From positions 1 to 64,000 of the forward strand of contig NZ_JAAGVY010000009.1 of assembly GCF_010686655.1 (NCBI RefSeq): a stretch of DNA of 64,000 bases, written 5' to 3'. This stretch comes from Cryomorpha ignava (lineage in GTDB: Bacteria > Bacteroidota > Bacteroidia > Flavobacteriales_D > Cryomorphaceae). Shown here piece by piece: positions 1 to 9,129 of this stretch (positions within the stretch are counted from its first letter, which is position 1; every line of letters starts with the position of its first letter). Position numbers and translations under genes: made by a program. The notes under the pieces are model-generated. The model saw nothing but the letters and a program-made list of their open reading frames with translations. It was not told the DNA's origin and did no database searches.

Positions 1-750
1 AGTTGGTTTACCTGTTGGAAAATGGTGCATGCAGCTAAAAAAGCCGGCTTGCATTACATCGGCATGTTTTGCAAGGTAAAGACTCTTTTTAAATACAGAG
101 GTAAAAACATGACCTATAAAGCTATAAGAAATCTCAACCGGAAAAACACCAAAAGAAATAAGTGTTTTGGACTATATTACATAAGAACAGTTGTTGAATG
201 GAATGGAGAGTTTACCGTATTGTACTTTACCCGAAGGGGCAAGCACGGTAAGTGGAAGGTGGTGCTATCTACGGATACAAAGTCCACTTTTAAATCTACA
301 ATCGAGATTTACCAAATACGCTGGAGCATAGAAGTGTTTTTCAAAGAAAGCAAACAGCTGCTGGGTTTGGGTAAAGAGCAGAGTACAGATTTCGATGCCC
401 AAGTGGCTCACACAACTTTGGTAATGGTTCAACATATTTTTCTGACACTCAAAAACCAGATGCAGCAATATGAAACCTTGGGTAGACTATTTGAAGGCAC
501 ACAAGCAGAAACCTTAGAACTAAGGCTACACGAGAGGCTTATTGCATTGCTCCTAAGCTTGGTTGAGTTGATAGATCAGCTTTTAGAAGGCCTTGATGCG
601 CAAGAAATCGTACGAAAAGCAATCAATAGTTTGGATGCTTTTGAGAAAATTAAACTTTTATTAAGCCCACCAGCTATGCATAATAATATTGCCGAGCCAA
701 AACCGATTTTGGAACAACCATTAACAATATCCCAAATATCAAACGGTTAA
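1..750 (+). CDS. IS4-type DDE transposase, 5'-truncated by window edge
   Basis: The reading frame is open to the first base, so the N-terminus lies outside the window; the first Met inside is at 22. The protein carries the IS4-family signature Y-(2)-R-(3)-E-(6)-K (YQIRWSIEVFFKESK, near residue 100 of the visible part). Its Glu would be the third acid of the DDE catalytic triad; the two Asp residues would lie mostly upstream. The enzyme cuts and joins transposon ends. Downstream of the stop there is an AT-rich stretch but no terminal inverted repeat could be confirmed, because the left end is not visible. Family assignment is firm; whether the element is intact is unknown. Confidence 0.85.
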   Translation, partial: SWFTCWKMVHAAKKAGLHYIGMFCKVKTLFKYRGKNMTYKAIRNLNRKNTKRNKCFGLYYIRTVVEWNGEFTVLYFTRRGKHGKWKVVLSTDTKSTFKSTIEIYQIRWSIEVFFKESKQLLGLGKEQSTDFDAQVAHTTLVMVQHIFLTLKNQMQQYETLGRLFEGTQAETLELRLHERLIALLLSLVELIDQLLEGLDAQEIVRKAINSLDAFEKIKLLLSPPAMHNNIAEPKPILEQPLTISQISNG

Positions 751-1192
751 ATCAATTTCTTGAGGAAGATTAAAAGAATAAATATCATGTTTTAGTGTAC
801 TTTTAGATGTGCGAAACTTTAGTAATATAACATTTTAATCCTTCACAATTTTTTTTAACATCTACTGATCTGTCTTACATATCTAATAACATTCGAATCT
901 TAAAGCCGAAGCGGAAAAACAGTCTCGAGTCTCTAGTCGAGAGGCGGACTCCACTCATAGAGCCGGTAGCAACTTTCATTTCTGCATCAGCATATTGCGG
1001 ATGTGCCGCGTCCTAATAGTCACCAGCGTCCCAAATGTCCCACTACCCCACGCCCCAAACGCTCCAAACGCCCCCAAACGCCCCAAACTACAAACACCCA
1101 AAGCGCTAAAAAAACAACCAAACAAATTATCAAGAAAAAAAAAGCCCCACAACCATTATAGTTGCAGGGCTTCTGTGAAATATGGATTTATC
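751..1192. other. Intergenic stretch after the transposase
   Basis: No convincing gene. 751-890 is AT-rich and may contain the right end of the IS. 918-945 has a short copy of the CTCGAGTCTCTAGTCGAG-type repeat seen elsewhere in the window. 1030-1100 is a low-complexity run of CCCCAAACGC-like units. The terminator for the downstream minus-strand gene lies at 1135-1171. Confidence 0.6.
1135..1171 (-). terminator. Rho-independent terminator of the giant T9SS protein gene
   Basis: Arms 1143-1153 and 1161-1171 pair as AGCCC..CAAC / GTTG..GGGCT with a 7-nt loop. Read on the minus strand the hairpin is followed by nine T residues (the A run 1135-1143). It lies just after the stop codon at 1193. 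Confidence 0.8.
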
Positions 1193-4100
1193 TTATTGCT
1201 TAACCACTCTCTCTGTTAAATTGAAAGAATCTGATTTAAGATTTACAAGATAGATACCTTTAGCATAGCCTGAAAGATCAAGCGATATTACATCACCGTC
1301 TTTGGCTGTCTGGATCATACGTTGTGCAACCGATTTTCCGGTGATGTCCGTAATGTTCATCTGAACATCCGTTGCAACTTCCGTCAAAGAAAGAGCGATT
1401 GACATCTGCCCTCTCGTTGGATTCGGGTAGAAACGAACGCTGTTTCCGGCTGCATCATCATCAATCCCTAGTGGGTCAATAATGCTAATGCTTATTTCGT
1501 CAGTAGAAGAACATCCTTCAGGAGTTGTTACTGCAACAGATACCGTTACATCTTCTATAGCGACCAATTGGTACACAATACCGGTGCCGCCGTTGCTCCA
1601 AAGATATTCGTTGGTTGCGCTTTCACCGGCCACGAGTGTAACTATTGTCCCTTCTCCGACCATCATATCTTCACCTAAATCTACTACAGGCGTTGGCGAT
1701 ACAGCCAGCATTACAAATGTTGAAGTTGCATTTCCGGAAGGATCTACAGCTTCAAATTCTACCATGTAATCGCCCACCTCAGGTGTATCACCCGCTTGTG
1801 GTCCATCAATCAGACTCAGTTCTGCAGAGCAGTTATCAGTAGCCACAATTTCGTCATAGCTTACAGGCACTCCTTCACATAGCTTGATGGTTTGCGGAGC
1901 TACTACTTCAGGAGCCACATTATCTACTACAGTTACCATAAACTCTGCTACTCCGGTATTTCCGGCCGCATCTGCTACCGTAATGCTCAAAGTATTGCTT
2001 CCTAAATCAGCGCAAGAAAAAACAGTTTGACTAAGCACAAAGTTTGTCGGTGCACAATTGTCTTCTGCCATCATTTCAAGTATATCTACACTTAAATCAG
2101 CCTGCCCGTTTTCATTGAGTTCTATAGTAATGTTGCCTACCTGCACTTGCGGTACCATAACATCTATCACTTGCACTTCAAGGGTATGCTGTTTTGCATT
2201 TCCATGAATGTCGTAAACCAGTATCTCAGTGAATTGCATAGCACCCATCTGACTGCAGTCAAACTGCTCAATCTGGATGGCTACTTCAGCAATAGAACAA
2301 TTATCTGAGGCATAAGGCATAAGCATTGCTTCTGTGAGATATGCGTTTCCTTCCACATCTAATTCTATTTCAATAAAATCCAAATTGAATGAAGGCTTGA
2401 TAGTATCGATTACAGTCAATTCCAATACGAATTCGGTCAGGTTTCCGCTGGTGTCTCTCACATACAGTAGTCCCTGGTTGGTACCAACTTCCTCGCAATC
2501 AATTGGAAAACCATCGATATCGATGTACTCCTCGTCCAGACCATTCGCTAAAATGGCATCCAGGCCGCAATTGTCTGAGGCTTCCGCCAATAAAGGAGCT
2601 GTATCAAAAATTGCTGCTCCGTTTTCATCCAGGTAAATATTCATTGTTATTAATTCCGGGATTGTTGGAGCTACCTGGTCAACTACATCAACTGTAAATA
2701 CTGCTTGACTTTCGTTACCTGAAGCATCAGTTACCGTTAGTGTAACCTCTTGCTCACCTAAGTTCTCGCACGAAAACTCTGAGGTGTTAAGGGCACGTGA
2801 AGCAATCGAGCAGTTGTCAGTAGAACCATTGTCAGCGTCATCGGCAGAAATTACTGCTATTCCATCTGCATTCAATTCTGCAATAAGGTCTTGTGCGACT
2901 GCCACCGGTGCTATTCCGTCAACAACGGTAATGGTTACAGGAGCATCGTCTGAATTTCCTGAAGCATCTGCAACACTATAAGTCAACGAATTCGCTCCCA
3001 GATCTTCACAAGAGAAAGTCATTTGGTTCAATGCGTGAGAATCGGCATCCAAACCACAATTATCAGAAGAACCGGAACCGATAAATTGGGCAACTTCAGC
3101 AGAAGTTAGATCAGCCTCTCCGTTTTCGTCAAGTTCTATCGTGTACCCCTGAGCTACTGCTACAGGAGCAATTGATTCAACCACAGAAATTAAAGCGCTT
3201 TCCTGAGTTTCGTTTCCTGAATTATCCGTAACAGTTAGTATAATTTCAATTTCCTGACCCAAATCTGCACAAGTAAACGCGCTAAGGTTGAGCACTCTCG
3301 AAGCTATTTGGCAATTGTCTGAAGCCGAAACTTCTACATCAGCCGGCACAATGAAGGCCTCTCCGTCTTCATTTAGGAATACATCGATGTTTTCAACTAC
3401 TACAGTAGGTGCGGTATTATCCAAAACTTCGACTTGCGTTGCTGCCGATCCGGAGTTACCGCTCATATCTGATGCTGAAAGCACCACGCTATTCATTCCC
3501 AAATCGCTGCAATTGAAAAGTGTTTTACTGGCAGTGAAGCTTTCTACAGCACAGTTATCCGTTGAGCCATTGTCCAAATCTGCCGGGTTCAACACCGCCT
3601 CGCCATCACCGTTAAGGTAGATAGTTTGACTTTTTGCAATCGCGACAGGCGCAATGGTATCCAAAACTGTAAGTACTGCTCTGGCGCTATTCATATTACC
3701 CGAAAGGTCTATACCTATAAGCATTGTAGTAATTTCTGAAGCGCAATTTGGAGTAATAACAGGATCGCCAAAATCAACCCAACTTTCGTTGGAATCCATA
3801 TTGACTAAATTCGCATGATTTTCGTTTTCAGATCGATCTGTTGCTATGCTGCTTCCTGTGCCGTCCTCAAACTTGAGATAAACATCTGGATTTAACGGGC
3901 CATTGCAAACAAGCTCAGCAATTGCTTCTTCTGAAAGTACTGTCGGCCAAGTGGCAAATTCGTCAATGTCTCCATCGAAAGCCAGTTGAAAAGATCCATT
4001 CGCAAATATTGCTCCTGCACTGCTATTTGTAACAGTGTTTATATACTTTGAAACAGTACCTGAGGCATCCAAATTTCCGTCAACGAATATTTTCACTTCA

Positions 4101-6244
4101 CCCGTGTTTGATCTGGATATAGCAACGTGGTGCCAATTTCCATCGGTTACCCACGTACTTCCTGTAACAAATTGTATCGGTGCTGTTCCATTCCCGGCAT
4201 AATAACGAATATTTCCACCTTGAAAAGCCATTCCTGAGTAGTTATTAACGCCTGCTCCGCCCCATCCAAAAACGCTTCTGTTAATCGTTGAAGTTTTAAT
4301 CCACGCTGCCATCGTGTGGCTTGGTGATTGTGGAACAACCGAGTTGAAAGTAAGATAATCGTCCGTTCCGTCAAGTGTAAGTGCCGTTATCCCATCAAAG
4401 GAAGCAGGTTCTGGAATAAGATGCGAGCAATTGTAGTCAGTCTGTCCCAGAGACAGCTCCAAACTGCAATCGTCATAAGAACCGTCATTCACATCTTCTA
4501 TCGCTACTTGTGCATCTCCGTTTTCGTCGAGGTAAATAGTTGCGGCTTTCACCAAAACTATGGGGTCAGTGCTGTCATCTGGTGTAATTGTACCCGTCGC
4601 TTCTACTGATGCACAATTGTTAGCATCAGTTACAGTTACGGTGTATTCACCAATGGCTTTGTTTGAAATAAGCGCATTTGTTTCGCCCGAACTCCAAACA
4701 TATGAATAGGGTGCCGTACCACCTGAAACCTGAGCTTCGAGGGCTCCGTCTCCTGCTTCATCGCATGTGCTAGATGGGGTCATTGCAAAAATAATCTCTA
4801 TTGGATCAGGACCAACGGTATAGGTGCCTGTGGTTTCTGTTCCGTTTGCGTCAGTAACCGTTACGGTGTATTCGCCCGGTGCAAGGTTTTCAATCTTACT
4901 GACTCCCGGCAACTCCATAATATGTCTTACATTAGGACCTCCTGCCCAAACCACGTTGTCCCATTTGCCGTCTGGATACATTTGCATGTTGTTTTGAATA
5001 TTGCCGTTGTTAGGTTCTCCCGGCGACCAATTGGAATAAGAAAATGGCTCTCCCGAAGCCCAAACCCAGGTTCCTTCTTCAGCCGTATCGCTTCCGCCAA
5101 TATTATCGCCTCCTTGTACGCCGTTGGCCATAAGCCATGCATTCTCTTCAGCACTAGTGATGCTCGCAACATATCCCAAATTCGACTCGGCATCAGCTTG
5201 AGCTTCATCATAAGTGCCTGATTGAGCATCGCTGCGGTAGTAGCTGTGTTCGCCAATATTTCCCAGTAGGGTATATCCCGAAATGGCATTTCCGGAAGTT
5301 GTGGTAACACCATTGCTCCACACAAAAGTGTAGGGAGGTGTACCACCGTTAATCGAAACTGATAATGATCCATCTGCTGTTTCTGCGCATGACGCATCCG
5401 ATAAACTTTGAACAGCTACCGAATAAAGTTGAGTGATTCTTGCAAATCCGTTACCGATCTTGCCATTCATATCTCCACCAGTGGGATTTGGCATGGTTGC
5501 ATTTCCTGCAATCATTGCAGCTTCTATGAGGCCAGCAGTGTAGCCAGAACCGCCTCCGGCTCCACTATGTGCTGCTCCAGACCCACCACCATACCAGCCG
5601 CCACCGCCACCAGCATTGTGGAAATCGCCTGGGCTAGCGCCTAATCCGAAAGTACCTGGACTCGCATTTCCATAACAACATCCGGCTTGGCCACCTGCAC
5701 TTTGTGTGCCGCCTTTGCCTCCTGTAAACGAGTTTCCATTAGATCCATCAAGCCCGGTCAATCCACCGCCTGCACCACCTGCTGAAGGGGTTGATCCGTA
5801 AGATGCGCCACCGCCACCGCCGGCGACAATAATTCGGTTAATGAATGCGTAGGGGCTTAGTCTAACATCTGTAGCGCCACCACCTTCAGCACCGTAATTG
5901 GTACCAGCTGCACCGCCACCATTAAATGAGCCACTGCCAGTTGTTTGGCCAGCTTCACCTACAAATATTTGAACAGTTTGGCTTTCACTTAAAGTAAATT
6001 CTCCAACTGAATAGCCTCCTTTTCCGCCGGAAGCAGCAAGTGATCCATTTCCACCTTCTGCGCCCCATACCTCAAGTAAGAATGGCCCAGCCGGCAGTTC
6101 TAAAGATTGCGCACTTCCTGTATAGTCAAAATCCCATACCTGCTGACTTATAGCGTCAAAGACAAATAGGGAACAAAATAATGTGACGAGTGAGACGATT
6201 TTCGCTCCACGCCATTTTTGCTTAAGAGTAAATTTTTGATTCAT
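1193..6244 (-). CDS. Giant secreted adhesin-like protein with nested lectin and LamG domains, T9SS type A
   Basis: 1683 aa. Order: signal peptide (about 1-33); Gly-rich domain (about 40-270, many GGGG runs); a SprB-type repeat starting near 282 (NGGTPPYTFVW) that is interrupted by a C-type lectin-like domain (about 322-442, with the EPN sugar-binding motif and KWDN) and resumes at ENLAPGEYTVTVTDANG; a second SprB repeat (about 490-555); then eight HYR/Ig-like repeats with the pattern LxxxGxA...DNC...C..LG...DxSGN. The first of these is split by a LamG/concanavalin-like domain (about 612-832). A final HYR-like repeat and a T9SS type A sorting domain (FYPNP..., ending ERVVKQ) follow. Expected role: surface-anchored or released adhesin that binds glycans. 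T9SS export is inferred from the C-terminal domain. The Met at 6244 directly precedes a normal signal peptide. Confidence 0.88.
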   Translation of the reverse strand: MNQKFTLKQKWRGAKIVSLVTLFCSLFVFDAISQQVWDFDYTGSAQSLELPAGPFLLEVWGAEGGNGSLAASGGKGGYSVGEFTLSESQTVQIFVGEAGQTTGSGSFNGGGAAGTNYGAEGGGATDVRLSPYAFINRIIVAGGGGGASYGSTPSAGGAGGGLTGLDGSNGNSFTGGKGGTQSAGGQAGCCYGNASPGTFGLGASPGDFHNAGGGGGWYGGGSGAAHSGAGGGSGYTAGLIEAAMIAGNATMPNPTGGDMNGKIGNGFARITQLYSVAVQSLSDASCAETADGSLSVSINGGTPPYTFVWSNGVTTTSGNAISGYTLLGNIGEHSYYRSDAQSGTYDEAQADAESNLGYVASITSAEENAWLMANGVQGGDNIGGSDTAEEGTWVWASGEPFSYSNWSPGEPNNGNIQNNMQMYPDGKWDNVVWAGGPNVRHIMELPGVSKIENLAPGEYTVTVTDANGTETTGTYTVGPDPIEIIFAMTPSSTCDEAGDGALEAQVSGGTAPYSYVWSSGETNALISNKAIGEYTVTVTDANNCASVEATGTITPDDSTDPIVLVKAATIYLDENGDAQVAIEDVNDGSYDDCSLELSLGQTDYNCSHLIPEPASFDGITALTLDGTDDYLTFNSVVPQSPSHTMAAWIKTSTINRSVFGWGGAGVNNYSGMAFQGGNIRYYAGNGTAPIQFVTGSTWVTDGNWHHVAISRSNTGEVKIFVDGNLDASGTVSKYINTVTNSSAGAIFANGSFQLAFDGDIDEFATWPTVLSEEAIAELVCNGPLNPDVYLKFEDGTGSSIATDRSENENHANLVNMDSNESWVDFGDPVITPNCASEITTMLIGIDLSGNMNSARAVLTVLDTIAPVAIAKSQTIYLNGDGEAVLNPADLDNGSTDNCAVESFTASKTLFNCSDLGMNSVVLSASDMSGNSGSAATQVEVLDNTAPTVVVENIDVFLNEDGEAFIVPADVEVSASDNCQIASRVLNLSAFTCADLGQEIEIILTVTDNSGNETQESALISVVESIAPVAVAQGYTIELDENGEADLTSAEVAQFIGSGSSDNCGLDADSHALNQMTFSCEDLGANSLTYSVADASGNSDDAPVTITVVDGIAPVAVAQDLIAELNADGIAVISADDADNGSTDNCSIASRALNTSEFSCENLGEQEVTLTVTDASGNESQAVFTVDVVDQVAPTIPELITMNIYLDENGAAIFDTAPLLAEASDNCGLDAILANGLDEEYIDIDGFPIDCEEVGTNQGLLYVRDTSGNLTEFVLELTVIDTIKPSFNLDFIEIELDVEGNAYLTEAMLMPYASDNCSIAEVAIQIEQFDCSQMGAMQFTEILVYDIHGNAKQHTLEVQVIDVMVPQVQVGNITIELNENGQADLSVDILEMMAEDNCAPTNFVLSQTVFSCADLGSNTLSITVADAAGNTGVAEFMVTVVDNVAPEVVAPQTIKLCEGVPVSYDEIVATDNCSAELSLIDGPQAGDTPEVGDYMVEFEAVDPSGNATSTFVMLAVSPTPVVDLGEDMMVGEGTIVTLVAGESATNEYLWSNGGTGIVYQLVAIEDVTVSVAVTTPEGCSSTDEISISIIDPLGIDDDAAGNSVRFYPNPTRGQMSIALSLTEVATDVQMNITDITGKSVAQRMIQTAKDGDVISLDLSGYAKGIYLVNLKSDSFNLTERVVKQ

Positions 6245-6994
6245 GATAGCTTTAGATTATAGTTTATTCCTTGGCATTTACTCCATTGCTATAAGTCAGT
6301 TCAGTTTTTTCGACAAAAGGAAATTGGACGCATCTACTTTTACTACCTGTTAAATTCAGATTTTCAGTTAGTTAAATGCATTATTTGCTTTATTTACAAG
6401 ATAGACCAATATTCTTTTTCATTCGCTAAATTTGAAAGTGAAGAAAATTCTGAAACAGCTTTTTAGCTCGTCTTCAGAATATTAACGCTTTGATAAGCTC
6501 ATGATTAGTCTCTAGTCTCTAGTCGCTAGTTGAGCATATTGCGCTAAATCGAGTGTCCTGAAAGGTTTCGTTTCAAACAATTGATTTTTATGGAGTACAA
6601 GAGATTGGAACATGTTGGTGACGAGCGTCAGTGCTCTTCGCTTCGCTAGATGAGTTAATCAAATTTCACCAGGCGGTGGTGTAGCTTTTCAGGTTGGAAC
6701 TCCAGTTGGTTGACAGGTGGCAAGTTAGTAGCGCTTATTCAGGATCAAAACTACAGTCGCAGGTAATGCAAGCCGCTTTGCGAATTTGCAACCAGTGCAG
6801 ATGCAGTGATGTAAAAATTAAGGAAACAGAGCACAAATCACCAAAGACCAACCCCAAAATCAGCACCCAACCCAAAAGTCCGCAAAAAGCAAGCTCGCGA
6901 CTAGAGACTAGCGACCTACGTCACAACCTAAAGAGAAAAGTAAACCAAAAAGTCCGCACAAAGCAGCTTAAAGCATAAAGCTTACGGCTTGAAG
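6245..6994. other. Intergenic stretch with short dispersed repeats
   Basis: No supported gene; a 94-codon open frame at 6694-6978 has no family resemblance and runs through repeats. 6508-6536 and 6893-6917 hold inverted-orientation copies of the GTCTCTAGTCGCTAGT-type repeat. 6963-7002 holds an AAGCTT-type repeat (TTAAAGC...AAGCTTACGGCTTGAAGCT) that runs into the 3' end of ettA. 6245-6480 is AT-rich and should contain the promoter of the giant protein gene, but no clear box was found. Confidence 0.55.
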
Positions 6995-8680
6995 CTACTT
7001 AACAAGCTTCCGATACTTAATCCGCTTCGGCCCAACATCACCAAGTCGTTTCTTCTTATTCTCCTCGTATTCACTGTAAGTACCCTCAAAATAATACACG
7101 TCTGAGTTACCTTCAAAGGCAAGGATGTGCGTACAAATACGGTCTAAGAACCAACGGTCGTGACTGATTACCACGGCACATCCGGCAAAGTCCATGATGC
7201 CTTCTTCCAGAGCGCGCAAAGTGTTTACATCAATATCGTTTGTGGGCTCATCGAGTAGCAACACGTTAGCTTCTGTTTTTAATGTCATCGCCAGGTGAAG
7301 GCGGTTTCGCTCACCACCTGATAGTACGCCAACTTTCTTATTTTGATCTGATCCGTTGAAGTTGAATTTGGAAACGTACGCACGAGAGTTGAGTTTTATT
7401 CCACCCACTTCTATAAATTCGGTTCCGCCAGATACGACTTCCCAAACTGTTTTATTCTCATCGAGATCGCCATGGGTCTGATCTACATAACCCAGCTGAA
7501 CGGTGTCGCCCACGGTAATTGTTCCCGCATCGGGTTGCTCCTCTCCCAGTATCATTCTGAAGAGGGTTGTTTTACCGGCACCGTTTGGTCCAATTACACC
7601 AACTATCCCGGCAGGGGGAAGATTAAAATTCAAGTTTTCATAAAGCAATTTATCGCCATACGCTTTCGATACGCCTTCGGCTCTTATTACTTCATTTCCA
7701 AGTCGCTGACCATTCGGTATTGGAAGCGCCAAACGAGCTTCTTTTTCCGACGAACCTTCGCTCATCATCTTGTCGTAATTGTTCAAACGCGCTTTGTTTT
7801 TGGCATGGCGACCTTTTGGATTCATCCGCACCCACTCCAGCTCGCGCTCCAATTCTTTGCGTCGCTTGCTTTCGCCTTTTTCTTCCTGCTGTAGTCGCTT
7901 AGCTTTTTGGTCAAGCCATGAGCTGTAGTTTCCTTTCCAGGGAATGCCTTCGCCGCGATCCAGCTCCAGAATCCATCCTGCCACATTGTCGAGGAAGTAG
8001 CGGTCGTGTGTTACGGCCAGCACCGTTCCTTTATACTGCTGCAAGTGCTGCTCAAGCCACTGTACCGATTCGGCATCGAGGTGGTTTGTAGGCTCATCCA
8101 GAAGCAATACATCCGGCTCTTGTAGCAAAAGTCGACAAAGTGCCACGCGGCGGCGCTCACCACCCGAAAGGTTTTTAATGGGCGTATCGCCTTCAGGAGT
8201 GCGCAGTGCATCCATAGCAATTTCGAGCTTTGTATCCAGATCCCAGGCACCCAAAGCTTCGATACGGTCCTGCACTTTTGCCTGGCGCTCAATGAGCTTA
8301 TCCATTTTGTCGGGATCGTTTAAAATCTCCTCGTCCATGAATTTATTGTTGATCTCTTCGTATTCTTCAAGCACATCGGTAATCGCCTTCACTCCTTCCA
8401 TCACCACTTCCTTCACCGTTTTGGAATCGTCAAGATGTGGCTCCTGCGGAAGGTAGCCCACAGAATAACCGGGAGCCCAAACCACTTCGCCCTGATACGC
8501 TTTATCAAGTCCGGCAATAATTTTCATCACCGTAGATTTACCTGAACCGTTCAATCCGAGAATACCAATTTTGGCACCGTAGTAGAATGAAAGGTAAATA
8601 TCTTTAAGAATATGTTTTCCTGTTGGTGTGGTCTTATTGACCTTCACCATCGAGAATATGACTTTTTTGTCGTCGCTCAT
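6995..8680 (-). CDS. ettA: Energy-dependent translational throttle protein EttA (ABC-F)
   Basis: 561 aa, close to E. coli EttA (555). Two ABC ATPase domains: Walker A GLNGSGKST (about residue 42) with signature LSGGERRR and Walker B LLLDEPTNHLD; second Walker A GPNGAGKTT (about 363) with LSGGERNR and LLLDEPTNDID. A charged linker between the domains contains RMNPKGRHAKNKARL. The N-terminus (KVNKTTPTGKHILKDIYLSFYYGAKIG) matches EttA rather than Uup or YheS. EttA binds the ribosomal E site and gates entry into elongation according to the ADP/ATP ratio. I chose ATG 8680 over a TTG at 8704; 8680 aligns with the family start. A CATCTTTG box lies about 20 nt upstream (8702-8709). Confidence 0.95.
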   Translation of the reverse strand: MSDDKKVIFSMVKVNKTTPTGKHILKDIYLSFYYGAKIGILGLNGSGKSTVMKIIAGLDKAYQGEVVWAPGYSVGYLPQEPHLDDSKTVKEVVMEGVKAITDVLEEYEEINNKFMDEEILNDPDKMDKLIERQAKVQDRIEALGAWDLDTKLEIAMDALRTPEGDTPIKNLSGGERRRVALCRLLLQEPDVLLLDEPTNHLDAESVQWLEQHLQQYKGTVLAVTHDRYFLDNVAGWILELDRGEGIPWKGNYSSWLDQKAKRLQQEEKGESKRRKELERELEWVRMNPKGRHAKNKARLNNYDKMMSEGSSEKEARLALPIPNGQRLGNEVIRAEGVSKAYGDKLLYENLNFNLPPAGIVGVIGPNGAGKTTLFRMILGEEQPDAGTITVGDTVQLGYVDQTHGDLDENKTVWEVVSGGTEFIEVGGIKLNSRAYVSKFNFNGSDQNKKVGVLSGGERNRLHLAMTLKTEANVLLLDEPTNDIDVNTLRALEEGIMDFAGCAVVISHDRWFLDRICTHILAFEGNSDVYYFEGTYSEYEENKKKRLGDVGPKRIKYRKLVK

Positions 8681-8787
8681 AATATTGCTTTTTTGGGAAT
8701 GCAAAGATGGGAAAAATTTCGGCGTGAACGGTCTCGTTTCTTGGGTCTTTCGCCGCTTGTTTGAGTCGTCCGGTTTATTGCGTTGAG

Positions 8788-8833
8788 GTGAGAAGCTTCA
8801 AGCAGTAAGCCGTAAGCCTCAAGCTTTTTCTTA
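8788..8833. repeat. AAGCTTCAAGC-type intergenic repeat
   Basis: GAAGCTTCAAGCAGTAAGCC followed by GTAAGCCTCAAGCTTTTTCTT. Same word family as the repeats at 6963, 21108, 41825, 45670-46165 and 51275-51435. It sits between ettA and the REP array. Confidence 0.6.
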
Positions 8834-9129
8834 TCTCAAGATTCATAATTATCATTTAAACTAAAATCGGTAAGTTGATGATTATTTTTTTGGTCAGTGT
8901 AATTTAGGCATCATCAGCTTGTAGCTTGTAGCTATTTCCAGCCATTCCTTCGCGCACCCCAACCCTGAAGGGAGTCAACCGCACATCTTGGGCATAAGAG
9001 TAATTTTTCCCACTACACTTATCGACTTACCAGCGAAGCGTTCTCCTAGAATTGTTTAGAAACTAGACTCGCATGAAAAAACTTGAGTCCTAATATACAA
9101 AGTTTAAGCTGGAATGTTTACCTCAAATT

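Noticed and set aside
995-1219. Plus-strand 74-codon frame
   Set aside because: Low-complexity CCCCAAACGC run and terminator hairpin; extends antisense into the giant protein gene.
2334-5644. Several plus-strand frames inside the giant adhesin gene
   Set aside because: Antisense shadows of repeated Ig-like coding sequence.
6694-6978. Plus-strand 94-codon frame
   Set aside because: Lys/Gln-rich translation of intergenic sequence including dispersed repeats; no family signal.
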